Assembly: GCA_030426465.1 (NCBI GenBank)
Contig: JAUHYK010000041.1
Coordinates: 1-38,321, forward strand
Length of the DNA stretch: 38,321 bases
Source: Alphaproteobacteria bacterium
GTDB taxonomy: Bacteria > Pseudomonadota > Alphaproteobacteria > Caulobacterales > Parvularculaceae
Direction of reading: 5' to 3'
Numbering within the stretch: the first letter of the stretch is position 1; the number at the start of each line of letters is the position of its first letter. This document shows, piece by piece, positions 17,134-26,311 of this stretch. Made by a program: the position numbers and the translations under genes. The notes beneath the pieces are model-generated. The model did not search any database. It was given only the letters and a program-made list of their open reading frames with translations, and was not told the origin of the DNA.

Positions 17134-17961
17134 ATGAGCGATGCGGAAATTTCATTGGATCATCGACAGCGTTCGGAGTTTATCCGGGAGCTTGTTCAAG
17201 CCGCGCCCAATAAGCGGTCGGAGCAACAGAATGACGCCGCAGAAACGCCGCGAGTAATCGCACAATTCTGGCATGACCATCAACACTTACCGGCTGATGT
17301 TGAAGAGTGCATCCGATCATGGGCAATCTGGGAACGGCGCGGCTTTAAACACATCTTATTCGATGCGTTAAAGGCTGCTGATCTCATTGGCACCACACTT
17401 GGCTCGCGCTACAGGCGCGCGTTTGAGCGGTGCTACCACCCCGCTATGCAGGCGGACTATTTTCGACTTTGTTACTTGAAGGTACATGGTGGCTTCTATA
17501 TCGACGCTGACGATTTCTGCGTTTGCTCAGATATTGATTGGCTAACCGAAGATGGTAGGCTTAAGCTCCAGCCTCTTTGTTATGACACCTCAACGTCGTC
17601 AATGGTGGAGCCGGCTAAGTTTCTTTGCTCCGGGGCTTTCGAGCCAAGCTGGATTTTCTATTTCAACAATAACCCGCTTATCGCTCGTCCTGAACACCCC
17701 GTCATTGAACGTGCGCTCAAGCAGTCGACCCATGTTCTTGAAACGGCCGATAATCGAGAACTCCCGGAGATTCAAAGCACAACCGGCCCTGGTAATCTGA
17801 CAAGGTCAATCTTCGAAATTGCTTCAACTAGCATCGTCGATATTGAGAATGAAGTCTTTGTTTTTAGAGACTGGGAAGCCATTGCAATTACTCGGTGGCC
17901 TTTGAGCTATCGTGACGACGCTAGGAATTGGCGACTATCAAACCAAAAGAGATACCTTTGA
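17134..17961 (+). CDS. DXD-motif glycosyltransferase (GT32 / Gly_transf_sug type)
   Basis: 275 residues. RVIAQFWHDHQHLPADVEEC opens the domain like the I-P-x-x-x-H-x-x-W start of OCH1/capsular sugar transferases. The core ADYFRLCYLKVHGGFYIDAD contains the DXD metal/nucleotide-sugar motif (D124-A-D126), and the preceding A-x-x-x-D-Y-x-R-x-x-x-L is the sugar-nucleotide-binding helix. A later FNNNPLIARPEHPVIERAL matches the family's donor-domain end. It has no signal peptide or membrane span, so it should be cytoplasmic, adding a sugar to a lipid-linked or protein acceptor. The next gene starts directly after its stop (TGAATG), so both are one transcript. Confidence 0.85.
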   Translation: MSDAEISLDHRQRSEFIRELVQAAPNKRSEQQNDAAETPRVIAQFWHDHQHLPADVEECIRSWAIWERRGFKHILFDALKAADLIGTTLGSRYRRAFERCYHPAMQADYFRLCYLKVHGGFYIDADDFCVCSDIDWLTEDGRLKLQPLCYDTSTSSMVEPAKFLCSGAFEPSWIFYFNNNPLIARPEHPVIERALKQSTHVLETADNRELPEIQSTTGPGNLTRSIFEIASTSIVDIENEVFVFRDWEAIAITRWPLSYRDDARNWRLSNQKRYL

Positions 17962-20226
17962 ATGAATTTATCGAAACCGCTGACGTCTATTCCGCGATTT
18001 CTTCACAAGCTGGTCTCAAACGTCAAAAAGCATCTTCCTCCTCAGACTAGTTTTACATTTGGAACAGGTGCCGATATCGCGGAATCCCATATCGGCCCGA
18101 TATACGTTATCAATTTAGATCGCCAGCCTGAGCGGTGGCGTCAATTGGTCGGCGAACTCACTCGTGTGCTCGACCCGACAGGCGCCACGTTGGCAGCACG
18201 TGCCGAACGGGTCTCCGCATGCGATGCTCGATTATTGCTCTCAAATGATGTCGACTTTGCAACCGTCAGCCCGTTGTACACATTGCGTGATCAACTATTT
18301 GTAGAACCGCAGCCTCTTGCTTTACCCGATGAGTTTGACTTGCAAAAGCCAATAAGCATGACTCAGGCTGAGATCGCAGTTGCGATTTCTCATATTCGAC
18401 TCTGGAAGACGATTGCTCAGTCCAGCGCATCTTACAGCCTTATTCTCGAGGATGATGTCCGGTTTGATTGCGGATTTGCTCGTGCGCTCGATAATGCTTG
18501 GCGAGAGATGAAGGAGGTCGATCAAGGTGATCCCCGTTTCGACATTTTTTATTTGTCATACTCAGAGGTTCGTTATGGCGCTCCGAAAGAGTTAATCTCC
18601 AGCAATGTCTTTCGGCCTGCACGAGGGCTCTGGTTTCTATCAGGCTACGTACTTTCCAAGAAAGGTGCTCAGGCACTGCTGAAAATGTTACCTTGTCGCG
18701 GACCGATCGACCTTTGGATAAATCACAAATTCGGCGATCTGGATGTGCGAGCTCTGAGGCGTTCAAAGGTGAATCAACGCCCAGATCTTCATTCGACAAA
18801 TTCTTATTCAATCATCCCTTCACTGAGTCGAATTGGCATAATCAACAACGGGGACTCGTCTCTGTTTCATCAACGTCCGATACAAGAGCCGGTATTCGCA
18901 TTTGGAGTAGAGGGATCAGGACTTTCGTCTCTAGCGATGGCCATTTCAATGCTCGGCTACCGCTGCTGTAGTGATTATCGAGACATTCCCAGTGACGAAT
19001 TAGAGCGGTTACGGGCAGGTCGCACGAATCGCAAGTTCAATGCGTACGTCAATATTGGTTCGCTAGAGAAGGAGATTCCCACCCTAATTGAGCACTACGC
19101 AAACGCAAAATATATTGTGGTCGGACCTTTTGGGGAGCGGTCAAGCGGCGCTACGAGCTGTAACCTAGCATCGCTGGAGCACCTCGATGTCCTAACACTG
19201 CCCAATGGACAGCTAGCTGAGTGGCGGGATTTATGTGAGCACCTGAAGTTGGCGCCGCCTATCGAGAAGTATCCCACGCTACCGGATATCGGACAAAGAA
19301 CTCTGCGGGAAACTCCGCTGCCGTGTGTAAAAAAACACGCACTAAAGCGGCTCAGCCAAGACCCGTCCCCGTGGATCGTCGATTGGCAAGATCATTGGAA
19401 CGGTGTCGATGCTGTAGACGCAGGTGTTCCTACATCCGCACGCTCAGTGCATACATCTTTCAATGATGACTTCGAGCAGATCCAACCTGAACGTTGGCTC
19501 GCGCGCAACGACACATTTCCCGGCAATCTTGGGCTCTTCCGCCCATCAAATGTGGCAGCGGTTGCTGGTGGTGGAATCTCACTTACAGTTAAGGAAGAGG
19601 CACTAGGCGTAAGAAGTATAAGTGCGGCGGCTCTCTCGAGCCGTTCATACTTCTTGTACGGACGCTTTGAAGCACAGCTTCAAGCAGTAAGTGTACCGGG
19701 TCTGATAACAGGTTTCTTCCTACACAGAATTTCTCCGCGGCAGGAGATCGATATCGAGATTTGCGGCAAGCGACCGGATCAACTTCTCGTCAATGTTTTT
19801 TATAATCCGGGAATCGAAGGCACGAGATACGATTATGGCTACAGGGGCACACCTGCTGTCATCGAGCTCGGGTTCGACGCGTCGAAGGCTTTACACAAAT
19901 ATGCGATCGAATGGGACCCTCATGAGATAAGATGGTATGTTGACGAATGTCTCGTTCATCGCCGGGTGAATTGGGCGCCTACACCAATACCTCACCTACC
20001 GATGACCCTGCATGTTAATGCCTGGCCAAGCAGATCACGAGAACTTGCAGGCAAACTGTCTCGTCAAAGGCTGCCTGCGTCAATTTATCTTCGCAAAGTC
20101 AGTGTGAACGGCCTTGAGCGGGCCAGAGCTTCACAGCACACCAGCACCAATCAGGTTGACCTTCTAGACACCAGGGTCAATGAGGCGTCCGAGGTAAACG
20201 GCGAGAACGAATATCCGTTTAGGTAG
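17962..20226 (+). CDS. Three-domain fusion: GT25 glycosyltransferase, sulfotransferase-like domain, GH16 glycosidase
   Basis: 754 residues with three recognisable parts. Residues about 45-270: GT25 (LPS galactosyltransferase type), with IYVINLDRQPERW at 48-60, the helix EIAVAISHIRLWKTI and the metal motif LILEDDVRF. Residues about 310-440: a sulfotransferase-like P-loop fold starting FGVEGSGLSSLAMAISMLGY (314-333), like the G-x-R-x-G-T-x-S-L start of sulfotransferases but without the usual Arg/Thr, so activity is unsure. Residues about 490-720: GH16 beta-jelly-roll with the catalytic E595-I-D-I-E599 (nucleophile and acid/base) and the late strand HKYAIEWDPHEIRWYVDECL. No signal peptide is visible, odd for a GH16. 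The set suggests making, sulfating and trimming or transglycosylating one surface glycan. The DNA is continuous in one frame, with no sign of a joint. Confidence 0.85.
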   Translation: MNLSKPLTSIPRFLHKLVSNVKKHLPPQTSFTFGTGADIAESHIGPIYVINLDRQPERWRQLVGELTRVLDPTGATLAARAERVSACDARLLLSNDVDFATVSPLYTLRDQLFVEPQPLALPDEFDLQKPISMTQAEIAVAISHIRLWKTIAQSSASYSLILEDDVRFDCGFARALDNAWREMKEVDQGDPRFDIFYLSYSEVRYGAPKELISSNVFRPARGLWFLSGYVLSKKGAQALLKMLPCRGPIDLWINHKFGDLDVRALRRSKVNQRPDLHSTNSYSIIPSLSRIGIINNGDSSLFHQRPIQEPVFAFGVEGSGLSSLAMAISMLGYRCCSDYRDIPSDELERLRAGRTNRKFNAYVNIGSLEKEIPTLIEHYANAKYIVVGPFGERSSGATSCNLASLEHLDVLTLPNGQLAEWRDLCEHLKLAPPIEKYPTLPDIGQRTLRETPLPCVKKHALKRLSQDPSPWIVDWQDHWNGVDAVDAGVPTSARSVHTSFNDDFEQIQPERWLARNDTFPGNLGLFRPSNVAAVAGGGISLTVKEEALGVRSISAAALSSRSYFLYGRFEAQLQAVSVPGLITGFFLHRISPRQEIDIEICGKRPDQLLVNVFYNPGIEGTRYDYGYRGTPAVIELGFDASKALHKYAIEWDPHEIRWYVDECLVHRRVNWAPTPIPHLPMTLHVNAWPSRSRELAGKLSRQRLPASIYLRKVSVNGLERARASQHTSTNQVDLLDTRVNEASEVNGENEYPFR

Positions 20227-20247
20227 CTTTCGCGAAGCACTTTCTTT

Positions 20248-20310
20248 CGTCCGCTTTTGCGCGCAATTCGGGAATTAACAAGATCCTCAAAGCGAGCATT
20301 GACGCTGATA
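20248..20310. repeat. Palindromic intergenic repeat, copy 3 (degraded right arm)
   Basis: The left half CGTCCGCTTTTGCGCGC matches copy 2; the right half GATCCTCAAAGCGAGCATT carries a G-to-A change and a shifted end relative to AAGCGGAC. It fills most of the gap between the GH16 fusion and the DUF3325 gene. Confidence 0.65.
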
Positions 20311-20394
20311 TCCCGGACTCGCAGAAATTCGTAAATCATTAATACCGCCCTGCGCTCAAAAACTACGAATGCATCGTTGGCACGGGCAAACGGA

Positions 20395-20715
20395 TTAAAC
20401 GCATGATCTATAAATACTGCGCAACAATTCTGGCCGATATGCCAGCAGTAGGGAAATTATCATCGCAGCGCTTGGAACGACCAGCGACCATGTTAGAACG
20501 GCAAATCCCCATCCGTCGCGGATTACGCAAGGAACGATACTGGCGGCGATAAACGTCCAGCCGAGCAGGCGCGCAAAATTGTGGGATGCTGAATTTGCAT
20601 CCACGTTCAATACAGCCTTGCTATGCTTGGGTTGGCTCAAGGCGAGATAGCCGCAGCCCAAAAGCGCAAGGCCTATTGCCGCCAGCAACAAGAGAATTGA
20701 GATCATGTCTATCAC
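20395..20715 (-). CDS. DUF3325-type small membrane protein
   Basis: 106 residues, with three hydrophobic segments (about 4-27, 50-66, 72-92). ISILLLLAAIGLALLGCGYL and the PSAAMIISLLLAYRPELL end fit the DUF3325 family found at the tail of TonB-receptor iron operons. It starts with GTG 20715 overlapping the PepSY stop (GTGA); an ATG three codons on is possible. No function is established; an inner-membrane partner of the PepSY protein is likely. Confidence 0.75.
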   Translation of the reverse strand: MIDMISILLLLAAIGLALLGCGYLALSQPKHSKAVLNVDANSASHNFARLLGWTFIAASIVPCVIRDGWGFAVLTWSLVVPSAAMIISLLLAYRPELLRSIYRSCV

Positions 20716-22334
20716 TCCACCGGGCTCGGTTTCGTCGCGTCAACAGGTTTTGAAGCGTCAGGTTTTCGACGCATCGTTGCCGACGAATCGGGGCGCTGTT
20801 GCAATCGCATTGCAGCGAGCGCCGCCGCGCCGGCGCTCGCCAGCAAAACAAGGTCCATGCCGGCAACAGACCACAAGCCTCGTGATGCTGAAGCGAACAG
20901 ATGATCGCCGGTTGTCACCCAGTTCAAAATGACGGCGAGGACACCAAGCGCGGCGATCGCCCAGGACTGTTCGGCCCAAGCCTTATTGCTGCGGATGACC
21001 GGATGAACGAAGCTCAGCACCCAGACAAGGAAGAATATCCGCACCTCAAGTTCCGGCCGGGCGAGACCCGCCCATGCCGCCTCCGCCGGTAATAGACGGT
21101 TTGCGACCAGAAACGCGCCGGTGGCGACGATCATCCCGGTCACGGAGCCGACGCTCATCGCTTCGACAAATCGGATTTTTACAGGTTGCGATACGGCGCC
21201 TTTTTTCATTCTGGATGCTGTCCAGAACAAAAACCCCGTGGCGATGAGAATGCAGCCAGCGAGCCCGGCGATAAAATAAAACCAGCGAAGCGGCCAGTGA
21301 TCGAACTGGATTTGATGGAAACCTTCGAGCCAGTTGCGCGCCTGACCAACGGGCGACGCCTCAAAATCCATCAGGATCTCGCCATTCACCCCGTCAAAAT
21401 TAATGCTGTCGCGATGCGCTTCCATGCGCCTTGAGGGGAAAAAGCGCCGGACCTCGACATAGGCGTTCTTGTCGCCGACATGATGGAGGTCTATGCGGTC
21501 GGCTTTCGCGGGCTGATCGTAGCGTTCTGTCCAGATCGCTTCGGCGCGCGCCACGAATGGCGCAATGTCTGCCATCTTCGCGGGTTCGCCCGCCGGTTCG
21601 CGCCGGTAATAGGCGTAATCGCTCGCGGCATAGAACAATTTGACCGTCTCATTCGACTCCGAAACAGCCTTAGCAATGGCGAAAGGCGGCGAGGCGTAAA
21701 ATCCGGGAAAAATTGCGAAGCCTGAAAGGCAAATCAAAAAATGAAACGGCAGGAACATCACGCCAGTGACGTTGTGAAGATCGAGGCTTGAGCGCCGTAT
21801 TTTCTTCTTCGGGCGGAAAGTGAAAAAATCGACGAAGATTTTGCGGTGAATGACGACGCCCGTGACAAGCAGCACCATCATATACAATGTGGCGAAGGCG
21901 ACGATGAAATACCCAATCCCGCCCATATGCAGGCGATAATGCATCGGATAGAAAAAACCGGATGCGGCGCGTGATCGGCTTTCGCCCAAGGGTTCACCGG
22001 TTACAGCATGCAAGCGTTCGTTGACGCGGCCGGAATCTTTGAGCTCTCCATAGACCTCGAAAAAAGGTTTCCGCTCCCGCGGCAGATAGATCAGAAATGA
22101 TTCAAGTTCGTCGCCGGGATATTTTTCCATCACCCTGGAGATGACCGCATCGGCGTCAAGCGTTTGACTGGCCGGCGCCAATCTCGTTTCGGGCTTCATC
22201 CAGCGGTCGATCTCCTGGTCGAAGACGGACAGGGTTCCCATCCACCAGATCGTGAAGAGAAGCGTTCCCAGGGTAAGCCCCGCCCATGTGTGGAGCCAGT
22301 TCATGGCGGGGCGGAAGCCGGGCTTTTCTGTCAT
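20712..22334 (-). CDS. PepSY-associated transmembrane protein (iron-uptake operon)
   Basis: 540 residues from ATG 22334, which overlaps the stop of the preceding gene; upstream codons in frame read through that gene and are discounted. MNWLHTWAGLTLGTLLFTIW is the typical first membrane helix of the PepSY_TM family, with a His near its membrane face. A periplasmic PepSY-like part (about 55-140), helices at about 155-185 and 205-235 (with conserved RSSLDLHNVTGVMFLPFHFL), a second periplasmic region, and several C-terminal helices follow. Conserved His residues in helices suggest heme or quinone-linked reduction, and members of the family have been linked to ferric-siderophore reduction. It lies between DUF3649 and DUF3325 genes in one operon with a TonB receptor. 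Confidence 0.88.
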   Translation of the reverse strand: MTEKPGFRPAMNWLHTWAGLTLGTLLFTIWWMGTLSVFDQEIDRWMKPETRLAPASQTLDADAVISRVMEKYPGDELESFLIYLPRERKPFFEVYGELKDSGRVNERLHAVTGEPLGESRSRAASGFFYPMHYRLHMGGIGYFIVAFATLYMMVLLVTGVVIHRKIFVDFFTFRPKKKIRRSSLDLHNVTGVMFLPFHFLICLSGFAIFPGFYASPPFAIAKAVSESNETVKLFYAASDYAYYRREPAGEPAKMADIAPFVARAEAIWTERYDQPAKADRIDLHHVGDKNAYVEVRRFFPSRRMEAHRDSINFDGVNGEILMDFEASPVGQARNWLEGFHQIQFDHWPLRWFYFIAGLAGCILIATGFLFWTASRMKKGAVSQPVKIRFVEAMSVGSVTGMIVATGAFLVANRLLPAEAAWAGLARPELEVRIFFLVWVLSFVHPVIRSNKAWAEQSWAIAALGVLAVILNWVTTGDHLFASASRGLWSVAGMDLVLLASAGAAALAAMRLQQRPDSSATMRRKPDASKPVDATKPSPVE

Positions 22335-22633
22335 GACGCCAGCACCCACGGCGAAAGGTAGGAGGCCGCCGTCATTGTCAGCGCAGCGGCGGCGAGAACG
22401 GCGATGGGACGAATGAGCGTCCGGCGATCCCTGAAGCCCCACATGACGACGGCGATGTAAAATATAAACCCTGAGAGCACGGTCGCCAGCATGGCGTCGT
22501 TGAGCGGAACGCCAACGGCGTTGAGCCCAATACCCGATAACGCGACAACGCCCGCCGTCAACGCATAGCCGCCAATGGCGATAGCGATGACGCGGAAAAT
22601 CATCGACGCCGCGCTGATGGTTCTACCGATCAT
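22331..22633 (-). CDS. DUF3649-type small membrane protein
   Basis: 100 residues, with three membrane segments (about 10-33, 45-66, 76-95). The pattern ATVLSGFIFYIAVVMWGFRD is characteristic of DUF3649 proteins, which accompany PepSY and DUF3325 proteins in siderophore operons. Both ends overlap neighbours by a few bases (start with the sulfotransferase stop, stop with the PepSY start), a tight translationally coupled arrangement. Its role is unknown. Confidence 0.78.
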   Translation of the reverse strand: MIGRTISAASMIFRVIAIAIGGYALTAGVVALSGIGLNAVGVPLNDAMLATVLSGFIFYIAVVMWGFRDRRTLIRPIAVLAAAALTMTAASYLSPWVLAS

Positions 22634-24096
22634 CAGGCGTCCTTCGCCGCTTCTGCGAGCGGGCCAAGCCGGTCTTCATATGACCGCCAGCGCCCGCTTG
22701 ACGATTGATATAAAGGCTGGCGAACCTGCCAGCGGCTTGGCGTCTGCACCGCCCGGTTTGTCTGATGGAAATCAAGTACGCAATTGTCCCAGGGAAGACC
22801 TGCAAAGTCGAGCAAACGGCGCGACTGACCTTCAAGATCGGCGACGACGTTTTCGTAGTCCACATCGAGGATTTGCAGAGAGGAAACCTCCCGCCAGTGC
22901 TGCATAAGTCGCCGGTAGCCGCGCCAGTAATGTGCAATATCCGACAGGTCCGTCGCCCAGCGCTGGTCCGGGGTGAAGTTTTCGGAATAAATTGACAGCC
23001 CGCAATCGCGAATGTCACGGCGGCAATGAATAATGCGCGCATTCGGCAAAGCGACGGCGACAAGGCCGAGATTCCAGAAGTTGAGCGGTTGCTTGTCAAT
23101 CACTCTAGACGCTGTTTCAGGCGCCAATTGCGCGATACGGCCAAGATAATCGCTTCCGACGCCGCCGACATGACCTTGCGTCATTTCCGCTGCGGCGTCG
23201 GGCCAGGGCGGGTCCGCGCGGCCGAAGCGATCAGGCAGGCCCGTCGCCAGATCGGCGAGCAGGTCAAGTTCGCCGGCGCCATAGACCTCAGGATGAGCGG
23301 AAAGAATCTGTTCCGTCAGCGTTGTGCCCGAGCGTGGCAGTCCGACCACAAAAACCGGGCGATCGGACTGCTCTCCCCCACGGCGCCGCGCTTCAATGAA
23401 GCGCGAGCTGAATATCTCGCAGAGCCGGTCGAGGCGCCGGTCGAAAGCGTTACGGTCAAAGGGGCCGGTTTCGCGGCGGCGCGCATCATTCGCCGCGGAC
23501 CAGGCGTCGAAAGCGCCATCCGTATCGCCGGCGCGGGCGAGCGCTTTACCCAAGGCATAGCCGATCAGGGCTGCGTCCTGGTCGTCTGCTTTTTCCAATT
23601 GGGCGCGTGCTTCACGCATGGTGACGTAAAGCGCATCGCCTTCTGCGACGGCCAACAATCCGCCAAGGCCTTCCGCGTTGCCTGGATGCCCAAGCAGAAG
23701 CTGGCGATAAGCGTCCGCCGCCGCCGCACGGTCGCCAAGATCTTCGTAAACGGCGCCAAGTCCCAGAAGCGCTGCGGGGGCGAAAGGGGTCTCGTCAAGG
23801 ACTGCCTCAAAGACAGTCCGCGCCGCGTCAAGCTGACCGTCTTCCGCAAGCGTCTGGCCCAGTATCGCTCTGACAGATGCATTCGCGGGCTCACATGAAA
23901 CCGCACGCTCCAGACATGAAATGGCGTCTTTGCGTTGACGGTTTTGCGTTAGAATGCGTGCGAGGCCGACATAGGGCGCGGCGATGCGAGGGTTTGCCTT
24001 CGCCGAACGCCGAAAGGCGTCGAACGCGCCGGAGACATCCCCCGATGTCTCCAGCCTGACGCCTTCCTCGTAATATTCCCGCCCCTCCCGACTCAT
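22633..24096 (-). CDS. TPR-repeat sulfotransferase
   Basis: 487 residues. Residues 1-215 are tetratricopeptide repeats (GDVSGAFDAFRRSAKANPRI, PYVGLARILTQNRQRKDAIS and so on). The sulfotransferase domain starts at about 245 with VFVVGLPRSGTTLTEQILSA, the PAPS 5'-phosphate loop, followed by HPEVYGAGEL; RVIDKQPLNFWNLGLVAVAL and IIHCRRDIRDCGLSIYSENF carry the 3'-phosphate-binding Arg/Ser region. It would transfer sulfate from PAPS to a protein or small-molecule hydroxyl. Such genes commonly sit next to TonB-dependent receptors in sphingomonad-like bacteria, where the acceptor is not known. It starts seven bases after the receptor stop, so it is in the same operon. There is no signal peptide. Confidence 0.9.
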   Translation of the reverse strand: MSREGREYYEEGVRLETSGDVSGAFDAFRRSAKANPRIAAPYVGLARILTQNRQRKDAISCLERAVSCEPANASVRAILGQTLAEDGQLDAARTVFEAVLDETPFAPAALLGLGAVYEDLGDRAAAADAYRQLLLGHPGNAEGLGGLLAVAEGDALYVTMREARAQLEKADDQDAALIGYALGKALARAGDTDGAFDAWSAANDARRRETGPFDRNAFDRRLDRLCEIFSSRFIEARRRGGEQSDRPVFVVGLPRSGTTLTEQILSAHPEVYGAGELDLLADLATGLPDRFGRADPPWPDAAAEMTQGHVGGVGSDYLGRIAQLAPETASRVIDKQPLNFWNLGLVAVALPNARIIHCRRDIRDCGLSIYSENFTPDQRWATDLSDIAHYWRGYRRLMQHWREVSSLQILDVDYENVVADLEGQSRRLLDFAGLPWDNCVLDFHQTNRAVQTPSRWQVRQPLYQSSSGRWRSYEDRLGPLAEAAKDA

Positions 24097-24103
24097 GCGC
24101 TTC

Positions 24104-26293
24104 CTAAAAATTCGCCCGCACTGTCACATAAGCCGAACGCGGATTTCCGAAGGCATGCCCCGCGCTCGGCGTTCCGTGATCGTATCCGACTGTTTCCCGG
24201 TACACTTCATCGAGCAGGTTGTGAACATTGAGCTGAACTTCGAAAATCTCGTTCAGCGGATAGGCGACCGTCGCGTCAACCAGCGTATAGCCGTCATACA
24301 CCAGGTCATAGCGCGGCGCCGGCCGTTCCGTGATGCCGCGCACGCCGGCGCCAAGACGCAAGTCGGCCAGCGGACCCGACGGCACGGTGTAGGTTCCGTA
24401 GACGCTGAAAGTGTGACTTGGCGTCAGGGGAACCGGATCGCCGAGATCCTGCCCGTTATTGGCGTTAATGAGCTTGGTCACTTCTGTATCGACATAGCCG
24501 TAGGAAAGATCGAGGTTGAAGTTGTCCGTGACCTCAACAGAGCTGCTCAGTTCGAACCCGTTATGCTCCTGCTCGCCGGTGGCGACGACATAAGAAGGGT
24601 AGCCCGAAACGTTGTTAGGATCGGCCGTGGCGACATTCTGGCGGGTCAGCATGAACGCCGCCGCGGTGAAGGCGACGCGGCCGTCCAGAATGCTCCCCTT
24701 AAGCCCGATTTCGTAATTGACCGCTGTTTCCGGGTCGATGATATCGCTTAACGCATTCAGATCTGTGTAGCTTTCGCCGGCGCGGATCATCTGACCGGAC
24801 TGAGGAATGAAACTCTCCGCATAGCTTACATACGCGTTGACGTTGTTCGTCAGCTCATAGGTTCCGCCGATTCGGAAGGTCACATCCTCATTCTCGGTGA
24901 ACGCAGTATTCCGGAAATCGTCCCGCTCGTATTTGTCGTATCTGACGCCCGCGACAATCGTCAGCGGTTCGAACGGACGAAGGCTCGTTTCTGCGTAAAC
25001 CGAATAAAGATCGGTTTCAAAGTCCTGAAAGGGGCTCAGGACGATGGAGTCGAAATCAGGTACGCCGTAAGAGGCCGTGCTGGGGTCGTTTATGTCGACC
25101 GAGCCGAGCACGCCGCCAAACCCCCAATCATTGGCGAATTTCGTCCAGCGGTAAGAACCGCCGACAACCCAGTCCTGCTGCTGGCCAAAGGCCTCGAAAC
25201 CGCCCTGGAGTTGCGCATCGCCATAAGCGACGTCCTCATTGCGGAAACCACGCGAATAATATGTGTAGCCAAATGTGTCCGTAAGATCGCCGCCGGAATA
25301 AAAACCGCGTCCGCCAGCATAATTCGAAATGCCTTGACTGGTCTGATAATCGAAATCCGCATCCTGGTAGCTGCCGCGCAGGACCAGCTTCAGATTATCC
25401 AGAAACTCGTGTTGCACCTCGGCATTATAATACAGGTCTTCGCCGCCCTGTTCCGGCGGGACGCCGAAATAGGTTTCTTCGTCAATTGTATCGGGGACCG
25501 AGCCATCGAGGGCGCTGACTGCGAACCACGAGCCCGGCGCGCCTTCGCGTTTGGTGTAGGCGACAGACGCCTGCGCACGCGTGCGGTCGCTGAAATCGAT
25601 CTCGAACACCGGCCGAACGGCGATCGTTTCGGTGTATCGGGCGTCTTGAGGCGCTTGCTGATCTTCATAGGCGAGCGTCAACCGGAACCCGAGCGCTTCC
25701 GAACCGAAGGGCGATCCGAAATTGGCGTCAACTTCGCCCCGATAAGTGCCATAGCTGCCGGCGCGGGCCGTCAGGTTGATAAAGTCATCTTCCTTCGGAG
25801 ACTTCGTCACCTGGTTGATGACCCCGCCCGGAATGACCGGGCCGAGAATGATCGAGGTCGGACCTTTGGCAACCTCGATGCGCTCGATATAGGAGATGTC
25901 CCGGCGGCCGGCGCCGCGGCTCCCGCCTTCGGGACGGTTGTTCGTGAGCACCGTGGCGTTCAGGCCCCGGATGTTATAGCCGCCGCTGGAAGGAAGCAGT
26001 TGCGTTTGCCGCCTGTAAACGTTCGGCAGCGTCTCAAGAATATCAAAGGGATTGAAGAAGCCGCGTTCTTCGATCATCGCCTCGTCAATGATGTCGAGCG
26101 AGAAGGGCAGTTCTGTCGGGTCAATCGGCAGGCGATTGGTCAGTGAATTCTGGAACCGATCACCGACTACGACGATCTCGTCCTCCGCTCGCGCCTGATC
26201 GCTTGAAGCATCGACCTCCAACTGCGCCGCCGCTACCGAACCCATTGAAATTACGAGTGCAATCGCACTCACCCCATATTTGTACCCGCCCAT
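24104..26293 (-). CDS. TonB-dependent siderophore receptor
   Basis: 729 residues. A signal peptide (VSAIALVISMGSVAAAQ) ends near 23. The TonB box-like DEIVVVGDR lies at about 38-46, the plug domain at about 58-165 (LPFSLDIIDEAMIEERGFFN; YIERIEVAKGPTSIILG, the latter diagnostic), and a 22-strand barrel ends in NPRSAYVTVRANF with terminal Phe, as expected for outer-membrane insertion. The plug motif SGGYNIRGLNATVLTNNRPE and the absence of an STN domain point to a FhuE/FpvA-like ferric-siderophore receptor without signalling. It heads the operon with sulfotransferase, DUF3649, PepSY and DUF3325 genes. A Fur-like box lies 19 bp ahead of its start, so iron repression is likely. Confidence 0.93.
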   Translation of the reverse strand: MGGYKYGVSAIALVISMGSVAAAQLEVDASSDQARAEDEIVVVGDRFQNSLTNRLPIDPTELPFSLDIIDEAMIEERGFFNPFDILETLPNVYRRQTQLLPSSGGYNIRGLNATVLTNNRPEGGSRGAGRRDISYIERIEVAKGPTSIILGPVIPGGVINQVTKSPKEDDFINLTARAGSYGTYRGEVDANFGSPFGSEALGFRLTLAYEDQQAPQDARYTETIAVRPVFEIDFSDRTRAQASVAYTKREGAPGSWFAVSALDGSVPDTIDEETYFGVPPEQGGEDLYYNAEVQHEFLDNLKLVLRGSYQDADFDYQTSQGISNYAGGRGFYSGGDLTDTFGYTYYSRGFRNEDVAYGDAQLQGGFEAFGQQQDWVVGGSYRWTKFANDWGFGGVLGSVDINDPSTASYGVPDFDSIVLSPFQDFETDLYSVYAETSLRPFEPLTIVAGVRYDKYERDDFRNTAFTENEDVTFRIGGTYELTNNVNAYVSYAESFIPQSGQMIRAGESYTDLNALSDIIDPETAVNYEIGLKGSILDGRVAFTAAAFMLTRQNVATADPNNVSGYPSYVVATGEQEHNGFELSSSVEVTDNFNLDLSYGYVDTEVTKLINANNGQDLGDPVPLTPSHTFSVYGTYTVPSGPLADLRLGAGVRGITERPAPRYDLVYDGYTLVDATVAYPLNEIFEVQLNVHNLLDEVYRETVGYDHGTPSAGHAFGNPRSAYVTVRANF

Positions 26294-26311
26294 GATATCC
26301 CCGTGCCTACT

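Noticed and set aside
23026-23898. 290-codon plus-strand frame opposite the TPR-sulfotransferase
   Set aside because: Basic, low-complexity product; the PAPS loop and TPR pattern are on the minus strand.
25211-26146. Long plus-strand frame opposite the siderophore receptor
   Set aside because: Antisense shadow of a GC-biased gene with an intact plug and barrel on the other strand.
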